A stretch of 64,000 bases of DNA, taken from assembly GCA_015179125.1 (NCBI GenBank), contig WHVA01000043.1:124001-188000 (forward strand). The letters run 5' to 3'. A program made the position numbers and the translations under genes. The notes below the pieces were generated by a model. The model worked only from the letters and a program-made list of their open reading frames with translations, was not told the origin of the DNA and made no database searches. Positions within the stretch are counted from its first letter, which is position 1; the number at the start of each line of letters is the position of its first letter. This DNA is from Gautieria morchelliformis (Eukaryota; Basidiomycota; Agaricomycetes; Gomphales; Gomphaceae). Below, in pieces: positions 55,125-64,000 of the stretch.

Positions 55125-55635
55125 TCACCCCCCCTCTAGCGTGCTGCGTCCTCGAAGCACGGGACACGAGGGATTGAAATGCCAGCGAGTGGATTCGGCG
55201 AGGGGCACCGGGGTGTGTCCTATAGAACTCACAGAGTTTGTCTGGAGTGGAAACATCTTGCTCCGGGATCCACGAATTCTCCTCGTACCCATACCCTTCC
55301 CATTTCACGAGGAATTGGAGTCGTCCTCGCACAAACTGGCTGTCCAGGATCTGTTCCACCACATAGTGCTCTTCCCCATCTACAATTTCCGGCAGAGGTG
55401 GCGGACGAGCCTTCCGACCTGGAATTGGGTCCTCAAGCATAGGGAGTAACTTCACCACGTTGAAGACGGGGTGGAGGCGGGACATGGACATCGGAAGTTG
55501 GAGGTGGTATGCATTCCGTCCAACCCTCCGCGTCACCGTGAAGGACCCAAGGTAGCGGTGGGCAAGCTTCTGCGAAGGGCGTGTGGTGCGGATGTCACTT
55601 GCATCTAGGAACTGACTCGGGAGCTCTACCGCCTG
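55125..55635 (-). pseudogene. Ty3 family A pol C-terminus with chromodomain
   Basis: The minus frame contains FLDASDIRTTRPSQKLAHRY, MSRLHPVFNVVKLLP, then a chromodomain with HYVVEQILDSQFVRGRLQF, LVKWEGYGYEENSWIPEQD. Chromodomains of this type in Ty3 integrases guide insertion to marked chromatin. The frame runs on into the LTR (about 30 Ser-rich codons). Its upstream edge near 55635 is an inversion joint, since the preceding integrase segment lies on the plus strand. Confidence 0.85.
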
Positions 55636-55925
55636 CTGGGCATAAAGCTGGCTACCACCACAGCGTACCATCTGCAGGGTGACGGACAGACGGAACGGGT
55701 CAATCAGGAGTTGGAGCAATATCTCTGCCTCTTTGTAAATGAGAGGCAGGATGACTGGGATGAGTTACTTCCACTGGCAGAATTCCAATACAACAACCAT
55801 GTCCATTCCGCCACACAACAGACTCCCTTCATGCTTGACTCCGGACGACACCCACGGAGGGGCTTCGAGCCACGCCAGGCTGACTCCCGACTCGAGATGG
55901 TCAATGAGTTCCAAGACTGCATGGA
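55636..55925 (+). pseudogene. Ty3 family A integrase segment, inverted
   Basis: The plus frame reads LATTTAYHLQGDGQTERVNQ, with the catalytic Glu in TERVN, through FVNERQDDWDELLPLAEFQY to NEFQDCMD at 55925. The text then continues after the LTR D at 57728. The segment lies opposite to the adjacent pol C-terminus and to the 3' LTR. Confidence 0.85.
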
Positions 55926-57727
55926 TATCATGACGCGTTTATTCCTCATAACTCAGGTGCTCTGTCCTGACATTTCTCACCCCATTTCCGTGTTTGTTCC
56001 GATCGCTATTGTCATGTTCGGCAACCGATATTCGCTGATTCGCGCCCGCTACCACCGCCACGCCGTTAAACGCACGACCAACGGTTTTGGACTGACTTGA
56101 CAAGTCATCACTGGGTCTACTACCTCCACTGTTCGACCCTCTTCTGATGGTGTTCTGATAGTTGGATTGTCATGACCAGTGTATTTCCTACACCTTGGTA
56201 TCCCCATTTTCCCTTTCGCTCCTCCTCCTCGGTATGCGCTCGACTTCACCCTCTACCTCGACCTCTCCTCCACTTGGTCACCTCTGTTCGCCCTTCCTTG
56301 CATTTCGCCGAACGGCTAGTCGCTGCTCGCATCATTCGCCAGCAGGCACACCATCAAATACGATCGATGCCATTCACCCGGCATGATGGTCCATCATTAA
56401 CCCCATCGTCTTCTTAATCCAACCCCATTGGGTGTTCGTATGGTCAAAATGTGTTCGCAGGGCATCCCTTCCATAGGTCGTGCGGAATCGACCCAGTAGA
56501 CCAAGAGTCCGTGCAGGGAAGCATGTATGCGGGTCCCAAGACATGGTTTTGTCCATAAGTGCCTTCGCCACCTTTACTCTCCGTCGTTTCATGTTCCCCC
56601 TCTCCTCACATTCTATTGTATGTTTATTTCATCTATGCTGTACCATGACTGCGCGCCTGTCAGGGGAACACCAATCGCACTGTGAATGATCGCACTGCAC
56701 TGTGCATGATCGCACTGCACTTTGCATGATCGCACTGTGCGTCGTCGCACTTTGTATGATCGCACTGTGCGTCGTCGCACTGTGTACGATCGCACTGTGC
56801 GTTATCACACACTGCATCATCGCAGCGTGTTGTTGGTGGCCCCTGAGCTTCTCCTAGCCTTTAGCATCCTTTTGTCTTGTGTTCCATTTATTTCCCTTTC
56901 TGTTCCGGCCCCTTCCGACATCATTCCTTCCTTATCTGTCCAGCCCTGTTATCGCTGGCATGATTGCTTATGTAACTCGGGCATTCGGTGATCGGGCTAG
57001 CATGCCCGTGTTTGCTTATCGTTGTAGTTAGGTGGCGAAGGGGTTCCTTAGAGTTTTCTCTTTGGATCCCCCTTCGCCAGGTATGTCTATGTCCTGTATA
57101 TAGTTCTCTATCTCACTTTGGATCCCCCTTCGCCAGTTCGCTGCTTGAGTGTAGAGCGTCTGCCTAGGTTGCCCTTATAGCGCCCCTATCCAACCCTGAC
57201 TTGTGACGGCCTCTTTCCTATTCGCTGATACCTTACGAGCATTCGATATAAGTAGTTTACATTCGCATGTATATTCCCCAGTTCAATTATCATACGTCGT
57301 CCATCTTGTGCAAACTTGACCTCGCTGTGATCATCGTCTTGAGCCTCTCCTTGAAGATTTCTATCTTCGAACAGCCAAGGACTTAGGCATCACTGGTGAG
57401 TTCTCATACTTCATCTTCGTTACCTTAGCCTTCGAGCTACTTTCTGTGCTGTTGGTGAAGGGCTCCGAAGGAGCACCTTCGCCAGTGAAGGGACCATCGA
57501 AACTTAGACAGCCCTTCCGCAATATCTTGCACGTTGCGTCGTCAAGTGCTGCGAGCTGTTTCGCTACGACTGTAGACAGGGCGAGCCCCGTTCGGGCAAC
57601 CCCTTTGTTTCGTGAACATTCATCGGTTCACTTATTCGCCGAACGGCATACTTATTCGCACAAGTTATTCGGGCATTCGTTGTGTTCACTAATACACGAT
57701 ATTAACGCCTAAAAACCAATCTTGACA
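55926..57727 (+). repeat. Solo LTR family D, with nested LTR, TSD ATGGA
   Basis: It runs from TATCATGACGCG (the usual second base G is A) to CAATCTTGACA. ATGGA flanks both sides (55921-55925 and 57728-57732). Without the nested 522-bp LTR and its 5-bp duplication it is 1,275 bp, the same as the copy at 27982-29256. It interrupts the inverted integrase segment. Confidence 0.9.
56658..57179 (+). repeat. Solo LTR A' (522 bp), TSD GCGCC
   Basis: It starts TGTCAGGGGAACACC and ends GGTTGCCCTTATA. GCGCC flanks both sides (56653-56657 and 57180-57184). Layout is like LTR A: the same opening, a simple-repeat array, then two TTTGGATCCCCCTTCGCCAG boxes. The array here is built on GATCGCACTGTGC, not on TTCCGG. 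The final base pair is TA, not CA. Confidence 0.9.
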
Positions 57728-57850
57728 ATGGACTCCACCCTTTCGGAAGCCAAGTCCACCCTTGCGAAGGCCAAGGATGACATGGCAAGGTACTACAACC
57801 AATGCCGGGTTCCTGCCCCGGAGTACCAAGTTGGAGATAAGGTGTATCAT
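57728..57850 (+). pseudogene. Continuation of the inverted Ty3 A integrase
   Basis: MDSTLSEAKSTLAKAKDDMA and VPAPEYQVGDKVY continue the integrase from 55925 after the LTR D insertion. The reading ends near 57850 just where the minus-strand piece at 55635 would take over, which fits one inverted segment. Confidence 0.8.
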
Positions 57851-58599
57851 ATCGAAATTGCGTATCACTCTAGGACATCAAAAAAATAATTTGGAATTTT
57901 TCTTGTGTCACACTTTGAACATGATAAACGACTTCTATCTTATTTCTCTTGCTTGTGAACAGCCAACCACGACTGATGTGTAGCAGTTGTTCATACTATG
58001 TCTTGTCATGTCACTATAACACTAGTTAGATGCTTGCTCAGTAGAGTTTTTCAATAACAATTTCGAATTTGTAGTATCTGAGCAGTAGTTGAGATGCAGT
58101 TAGACATGCGCATGGTGTACCGGAATGGGCGCATTAGCACACCTCTATGTAATCACAATTCGATGGCTCGCAAAGCATGAAAACTGAGATATTAATGTTG
58201 AGGAGGTCAAATATGTTGTATACTACTTCATCTCTTTACTATGTCAGCGCCACCTGTGCTGCGAACCGGCATGTTCCCAGGCCTATCCGCATTAGGATAC
58301 TCCTATCTAGTTCCCACTCCGCGGTCCCCTGACCGAACACTCGCATATGCATCCATATGCATAAGTAGCTAGCTCAGTAGTTACAATGAATCCAATGGTT
58401 TAGCCCTTCACTCCCATGAGGAGTCTGGTTGAGCAAGTTAACAGTTTCCTCGCTAGTGTTTTGTCTCTTGCGCGTTACGCATCGTGTTCTATTCCTTCTC
58501 CGTCTTCATCTCCCTCCTTATACCCCAATAACAAAATAAAGGTGCAAACCTCAGTCCAGGACGGGGAAATGCTGCGTCAACCTGCATTGAGTCTCAAAG
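57851..58599. other. No recognised gene
   Basis: About 750 bp of AT-rich sequence with short unassigned ORFs and no repeat ends that I can fix. Confidence 0.4.
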
Positions 58600-60662
58600 T
58601 AATATAGGAGGAATAACGGTGTGCGTACCTTGTCAAGGGTGATCATAATCCACAATTTGGAGTTGCCGTCTTTCATTGTAGCCCTGTCCAGATGACAATC
58701 GACCCAAGTTGCAGATACAACAGATGGCGGTGCTTCCAGACTATTTGGTGACTGATAAATGCCATGGATGTATGTTTGTATATTGGACTCGGGCCTGAAA
58801 AAAAAAAAAAAAAAGATTATTGAGATATTTCTATCTGAACCTGTGTATGAATTTCACCGGTGCTTCCAGGTGGGTCTATATTGAGGCGGCATAGGAGCAG
58901 GGATCATCCATCAGATCTCTAGAAAGAGTTGCTGCCCACAGCCCATTTGATAGTGTTTGACGGCCGCTTGTACCTCGCCATAATGAGCCTGACTGTTGAT
59001 TTGCATCCTGACGAGTGCCATGTGAGCCAAATGATGGATTGCTTCGCTTACAGGAATTATCCACCGTCCATCCTTGATAAGATACTTATAGAATGTTGCT
59101 ACAGAGTTGAGGATATTAGACTGCTGTGTGACACCAATGTCGAAAGGAAAGATGATCTGGGGCAACCCTGCCTGCGAGTTGTAGTATCGGTGCAGACCCT
59201 TCGAGTGGCTTTGCTGAGAGTTTTGTTTGTAGTAACAGCTGCCCCTCGAAGGAGGGGGATGACATGTGAATCTGGAAGCAGGCAAGTTATTAAGCACCCT
59301 GAAATTTGACGAACTCATAGTCATCGATCTTGGTATCTCCCTCCTGCCCTATAGCACCTATAGCAGCAATTGTACCTCGTGATTCCAAGCTGTCTCTGAT
59401 GTAACAAAGGGCAACTGTTTGAGCGGCCGAAGATGAGGATGTGGATACATATTTGACCTGCCCTCCTTATGTGAGCGGTCGGTGTTACAGTAAGCATAGA
59501 TTGATACATACTAGTTCCCGCACTTGGACTTCCTGCCCCCAGGCTTGCATCATTGAGATTTCCAGCTGTCCATTACCCCAGTTATTCAATTCAATAGCCT
59601 TCAGCAACTTATTTAGCCGTTCATCGAGGAAGCACGAGAATCTTTAGACAGGACCATAGTCTCAGATCTGGGATCCCAGATGAATGGCCCAATGGTGGTT
59701 CAGCTTGAGGGGAGCATTGGGCCCGTACACCTGCATCGAGAGTTTAAAATAGGAATAATTCCAATTATAATGTCGCACCTTTTTGAACTCCAAGATATAT
59801 TCTTGGTACAAGATCCCTGCCCACGTAATATCTCCGCTGGTTAGTTCATATGATGTGTAGATCTTGATAGCAGCTGCAAGTTTCATGAACATGGCATCCT
59901 CTCCAATATGCATCCGCTCTTCTGGCCATTGTGGACATGCTGGAATTTTGGCCTCGCCTTTGCCTTGCTTCTTTTTAAGCTCCTTCTTGTGTTTCTGGGA
60001 TGTTGATGCTGAAGCGGCCTCTGCGACGACCTGAGGATGATACCTCTCCCCATTTTTTTTGCCCATGTAGATGTGTTGGTTTTCCAATGCTCTACAGTGT
60101 CATCGTGATCCACTTTGTGATCATGGATGTACTTGTGCCATATGATGGGAATCTGTTGTACCATCATATGGGGGTGTGAGACATTCAGATATATTGGAGC
60201 AAATGTTAAAACTCACAATTATTGGTCCATAAACCGTTTCAATAAGTTTGTCAACATCTGCAGTCAAGCTTCCTCCTGCAGGCTCGCCAACTTGTTTTAC
60301 AAGCCTCCCAATAAAGATAAATGACGGGATTTCAAACTAAGTGATCATTAATCCATGAGTACAAAGCATAATAAAGGAGCTTGCCATCTCAAGATATTCA
60401 TGTATCATATCAAGCTCTCTCTTTTTCTTGCCTGTTGCCACTCCCAAGGCTTTCCTTTGAATCCAAGCTGTGTACCACTGATTCTTCACAACTCCTTAAT
60501 GATGATTCTTGTATCAGAGAGACATATAAACGTTAGATATAAAGCACACGTACCTTGCAATATATTATGCATTGGATCTATAATAATCATACAGATGGGA
60601 TTGAAGTAAGGGAGTTGCGCCAGTTCAAACCACCGCACGCCATGTCTTTTGACGTAGGCTTC

Positions 60663-61692
60663 TGTCAGGATTGGTTTTTAGGCATTAATATTGTGTATTA
60701 GTGAACACAGTGAATGCCCGAATAGCTTGTGTGGAGAAGTGTGCCATTCGGTGAATAAGGTGAACCAATAAATGTTCAGAAGGTAAGAGGGCTGCCTGAA
60801 TGGAGCTCGCCCTATCTACAGTCGTAGCGAAGTAGCCCATGACACTTGACGATGTAACATGCAAGGTGTCACGGAAAGGTTTTCTAAGTGGCAACAATCC
60901 TTTCGCCGGCGAAGGTCCTCCTTCGGAGCCCTTCGCCGACAGCGGAGGTAATAGTACGAAGGCTAAGGTAACGAAGGTGAAGTACGAAAACTCACTAGTG
61001 GTGCTTAGGTCCGCCTCTGGTCAAAGATAGTAATCTATAGGAGAAGGCTCAAGAGGATAGTCACAGTGAGGTCAATTTTTGCACAAGATAGACTTATGAC
61101 AATTGAACTGGGGAATATACATGCAAATGTCGACTACTTATACTGAATGCTCATATGATGCTAGCAAGTAAGAAAGAGGCCGTCTTGAGTCAGGGTTGGA
61201 TAGGGGTGCACAGTCAGGATACAAATAGATGAAACACATATACAATAGAATGAAAGAGGAGTGCGAACATGAAACGACCGGGAGGACAGAGGGCATGTTT
61301 TCGTACATAGGTACCTTCACCTTGAGCCCTGCATACATGTTACCCTGCACGGACTCTTGGTCTGCTGGGTTGATCCCACACGATCTATGGGTAGGATGCC
61401 CCGCGAATGCATTCCAGCCATAGGAATGCCCAAAGGGGGTTGAGTCAAGAAGGTCGTGGGACCAGTGATGAACCATCAATCCGGGTAAAGGATGTCAATC
61501 ATTTTTGATGGCGTGCCTGTTGGCAAATGATGCGAGTAGCCAATGGTTGTTTGGCGAATGCGGCGAAGAGTGAATGGAGCGAACATAGAGGAGGAGTAGT
61601 GAAAGGAAAGCGTGAACTCAGGCGAACATGCAGGAGGAGTGGCGAGGGGAAAATAGGGATAGCTGGATAAGGAAAATAGACGGGTCATGACA
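60663..61692 (-). repeat. Solo LTR family D (1,030 bp), TSD GCTTC
   Basis: On the minus strand it runs from TGTCATGACCCG (61692) to AATCCTGACA (60663). GCTTC flanks both sides (60658-60662 and 61693-61697). It is about 245 bp shorter than the full copies, by internal deletion. Removing it with one duplication restores an unbroken Tnp2 reading across the site. Confidence 0.9.
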
Positions 61693-62100
61693 GCTTCACA
61701 CTCCTTTGAGTCAGCTATTTCTCGCCACTCATATGCATGTTCTGAGTGGGGTGAATGGCTACGTTCAGGGAATTCTGTGGGTGAATCAGTTACGTGCCTC
61801 AATCCAACAAACATGATTTGTGAGTTACCATTGCGGAATGATGCACCTGAATAAAAATCCACTTGCATGACAGTGCAACACATGCATGGTGACTCAGTGT
61901 GGGATTTGTCCGCAAAGCCACAAACCTTGACCATTGCTGGATGATCGCAAACCATGCCTACGAGTACAACCCGAACTATCCAACCTGTATGACAGTACAA
62001 AAGTAGTTTCAACACCTGGATAATTTATGCTTACCTTCCAGGTGAAATGGTGTGACAATCCTGATGCCCTCGTTGTACAAACGTAGGAGGTCATCAACAA

Positions 62101-62140
62101 CCAACAACAACCAACAACAACCAACAACAACCAACAACAA
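62101..62140 (-). repeat. Four copies of a 10-bp repeat within Tnp2 exon 3
   Basis: CCAACAACAA occurs four times in tandem. On the coding strand it reads as hydrophobic and Cys/Trp codons, between REVTAEQLQQLL and VVDDLLRLYNEG, and the frame is kept. Confidence 0.85.
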
Positions 62141-63626
62141 CAGTTGTTGCAGCTGCTCGGCCGTAACCTCTCTTGGCCCAGGTGGCAAGCTGCAGACAAG
62201 AAGATTTTGAGGCCAATAGCTTGATTTCCATGAATGAGCTGCCCTGTATGCAGAAATAAATACATAAACTCACCGAAGATGGTCAGGAAGGTTGGCGACA
62301 CAGAATGACAGAACACCAGACAACTGGTGGGGACCCGACTCTGACCTTGATATGCCAAACCTGTACATATTTCAATATGCACATGTATATATAACTAGAC
62401 AAAATGACAACTCACCAGTCAAGACTTAGCGTAAGACCAATCTGAAGCTTGTTAGTTTCCAGGTTATGCATGAAAAATAACTTCCCATCGGGGCCCCTCA
62501 TGGTGTTCCAAATGCGGCCATCCATTATCTCCTTGTAAATTTCCTCCTGCCTTGGATTGGACTGCCATTTCTCAATGGCCTCTTCCATTCCAGCGCATGA
62601 TAAAAAATCAGAAAGCAGGGATGACATAGATTGAAAGGGGGTCAAGAGCTTAGGCTTGAAGTTTGTGGTGCATTTGCACATAAAAAACTGTGAGACTTCG
62701 AAGTTAGTTACACCAGTGTAAAGCCTAGAAGCACAGAGGGTGCAGAGATCAGCAGCCATTGTATTTGGATTCGGCCATACTCCATTGAAGCAGTTACACT
62801 GCGAGCCTAAGACATACATCAAGAAGCGGTATTCAAGCAAGAGACATTTGAGAGAGGTCTGCAGGGTGGTGGGCATAGAATCCTCAAATGGGATCATGCC
62901 CAGAGCAACAAAAATTGATCGCATGGTGAATAGAATTAGCCCACATGCACGAAAGGAAACATGATGGCTAGTATGTAGGAATGCAATGAGAAGCAAGGTC
63001 AGGCGGATCCACCAGTGATTGGGGTGCAAGTTATAGTAACATGTTTCAGCTGTCGGATGAGGTTCTGGTAAATTGAAGCAATATGAAACAGAGTTATGCA
63101 TGGGGGGTGGTATCACTTCAGAAGCAGGTGCCGACTCTTCCTCAAGGTTGGTGCCATTGTCGGATGAAGGACACGGTGAGGGTGAAGGCGAGAATATCTC
63201 AGGGCAGTCATTCATTCGGTAAACCCTTGGTCCTGACTTGGCCTGGTCCATATTTGTGCTAATGTCAGGTGATTGTGACCTAGAGTCAGAGGCACAACCG
63301 TCGGCCAGGTCACCGAGGGCTTCATAGTATTGATTGCATATGGCCTCGTACTTGTCAGTGAAAGCAGGCGCATGGGCCAGGGGTTCCTGAAGCGCCCCAA
63401 GGTTAGCAAGATGATCCTCATCATGAGAAGGATGCAAGACTGAGAGATGCTCAGGAGGGTCGACATCATGATCCATGCAGTTGAGTAGATTGTGTGTCTG
63501 GGAGCTTGGTTGATTAGGATGACTCGTAGCAGCTGATCGGCCAGGCCCATGCCTTGATGACAAGGAACGCCGAAGAGCCAAAGCTGCTTTGCCACATAAG
63601 GGCAGGATAGACTTGTTGTCTACCAC

Positions 63627-64000
63627 ATTAGCCTGCGCTGAACCAGAATATCAGGTCATTCGACCCTGTTGATATACTTGACAATGCCGGCAATGCTCGG
63701 CTTCCTCATGAGACTCTTGTTCTCCTTTGGAGATATGGCATCCCCCAGGGTTTTCCGCTCTGCATGCCATGCATATACACAAAACAACGCGTCTCCAGGC
63801 CTTAAACTATGTGTACTTGTATGTCAGTACTACTGCCCACAAGTTGATAGAATTGCTCACCACTCGTAGTTTTGCGTTGGAAGGCATGGAAAGTATGTAT
63901 TTTGGTTGGGATAGTTGTGGTGGTGATGGTGGTAGGATACAAGGACAGTTAATGGTTGTAGGAGTCTCAAATATCAAGCTAGTGGGACATGAATCATATA
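63627..64000. other. Upstream region of Tnp2
   Basis: It could hold a first exon of Tnp2 on the minus strand with pairs of Cys and His near 63760-63650. A GGTGGTGATGGTGGT stretch lies near 63920. No other gene is seen. Confidence 0.35.

Larger units (their letters stand above)
58600..63626 (-). pseudogene. Tnp2-family transposase gene, broken, split by a solo LTR
   Basis: The family (Pfam Tnp2 type, common in Agaricomycetes) is the transposase of CACTA-like DNA elements. Exon 1 (63626-62418 or so) ends RIWNTMRGPDGKLFF ... LTLSLDW. Introns at 62416-62361, 62273-62244 and 62034-61985 are canonical. The later exons read SESGPHQLSGVLSFCVANLP, RIVTPFHLEGWIVRVVLVGM, KSHTESPCMCC, RHGVRWFELAQLPYFNP with DPMHN, VGEPAGGSLTAD, IPIIWHKYIHDHK, and EISMMQAWGQEVQVREL. 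The last block is SATWVDCHLDRATM. Lesions: the LTR D insertion between 61692 and 60663, TGA at 59662-59664 (Arg expected in RDYGP), and TAA at 59644-59646 (Tyr or similar expected). A Ser/Pro-rich N-terminus precedes the domain; a possible earlier exon with Cys/His pairs lies at 63650-63850. Confidence 0.85.

Overview
This window is repeat-dense nuclear DNA of a filamentous basidiomycete, most likely an Agaricomycete. The evidence is the one host gene that reads cleanly (an antiporter gene with over 20 exons and roughly 44-71 bp introns, 50.4-53.1 kb), a Tnp2 transposase gene of the fungal type with 50-56 bp introns, and the mix of Ty3 elements, Tad-like LINEs with three CCHC knuckles, DIRS-like and hAT elements. 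Nothing bacterial is present. Species cannot be told from the sequence.

Layout. 0.3-0.6 kb: 5' end of a hAT element. 0.6-4.6 kb: Ty3 element G (minus) with a broken integrase, an intact 680-codon ORF after the integrase, and a 213-bp LTR. 4.6-6.6 kb: LTR plus gag of Ty3 family A (plus). 6.6-12.1 kb: LINE-1 with a poly(A) tail. 12.1-13.9 kb: no recognised gene. 13.9-14.3 kb: copia scrap. 14.4-16.8 kb: a broken DMATS-type prenyltransferase gene split by a 1,091-bp hAT derivative with a perfect 8-bp target duplication. 17.35-17.67 kb: Ty3 integrase scrap. 17.69-22.4 kb: a 31-bp minisatellite invaded by an 826-bp foldback element and by LINE-3. 23.1-29.3 kb: LTR family D, LINE-2, and a second LTR D. 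29.3-32.5 kb: degraded Ty3 F. 32.5-37.8 kb: Ty3 E (minus) with a 1.4-kb LTR and an intact 356-codon ORF after the integrase. 37.8-40.75 kb: DIRS-like fragment.

40.95-49.86 kb is an 8.9-kb segment bounded by a 31-bp perfect terminal inverted repeat. Inside each end lies an array of palindromic ACGGTGCA...TGCACCGT-type units. It carries inside it a palindromic pair of Ty3 LTR-gag units and an 838-bp TIR element with polymerase III-like boxes. 50.36-53.06 kb is a vacuolar Ca2+/H+ exchanger gene. 53.2-57.85 kb is a stack at least four deep: copia, invaded by Ty3 A, invaded by LTR D, invaded by a solo LTR A'; the two inner steps show 5-bp target duplications. 58.6-63.6 kb is a Tnp2 transposase pseudogene interrupted by a solo LTR D with the 5-bp duplication GCTTC.

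Most damage is by nonsense codons of the kind expected from C-to-T or G-to-A transitions (CGA to TGA, TGG to TGA, Cys to Tyr). This suggests RIP-like or methylation-linked decay, although a statistical test was not possible here. The two ORFs placed after integrase stand out because they are open while the pol genes upstream of them are broken.
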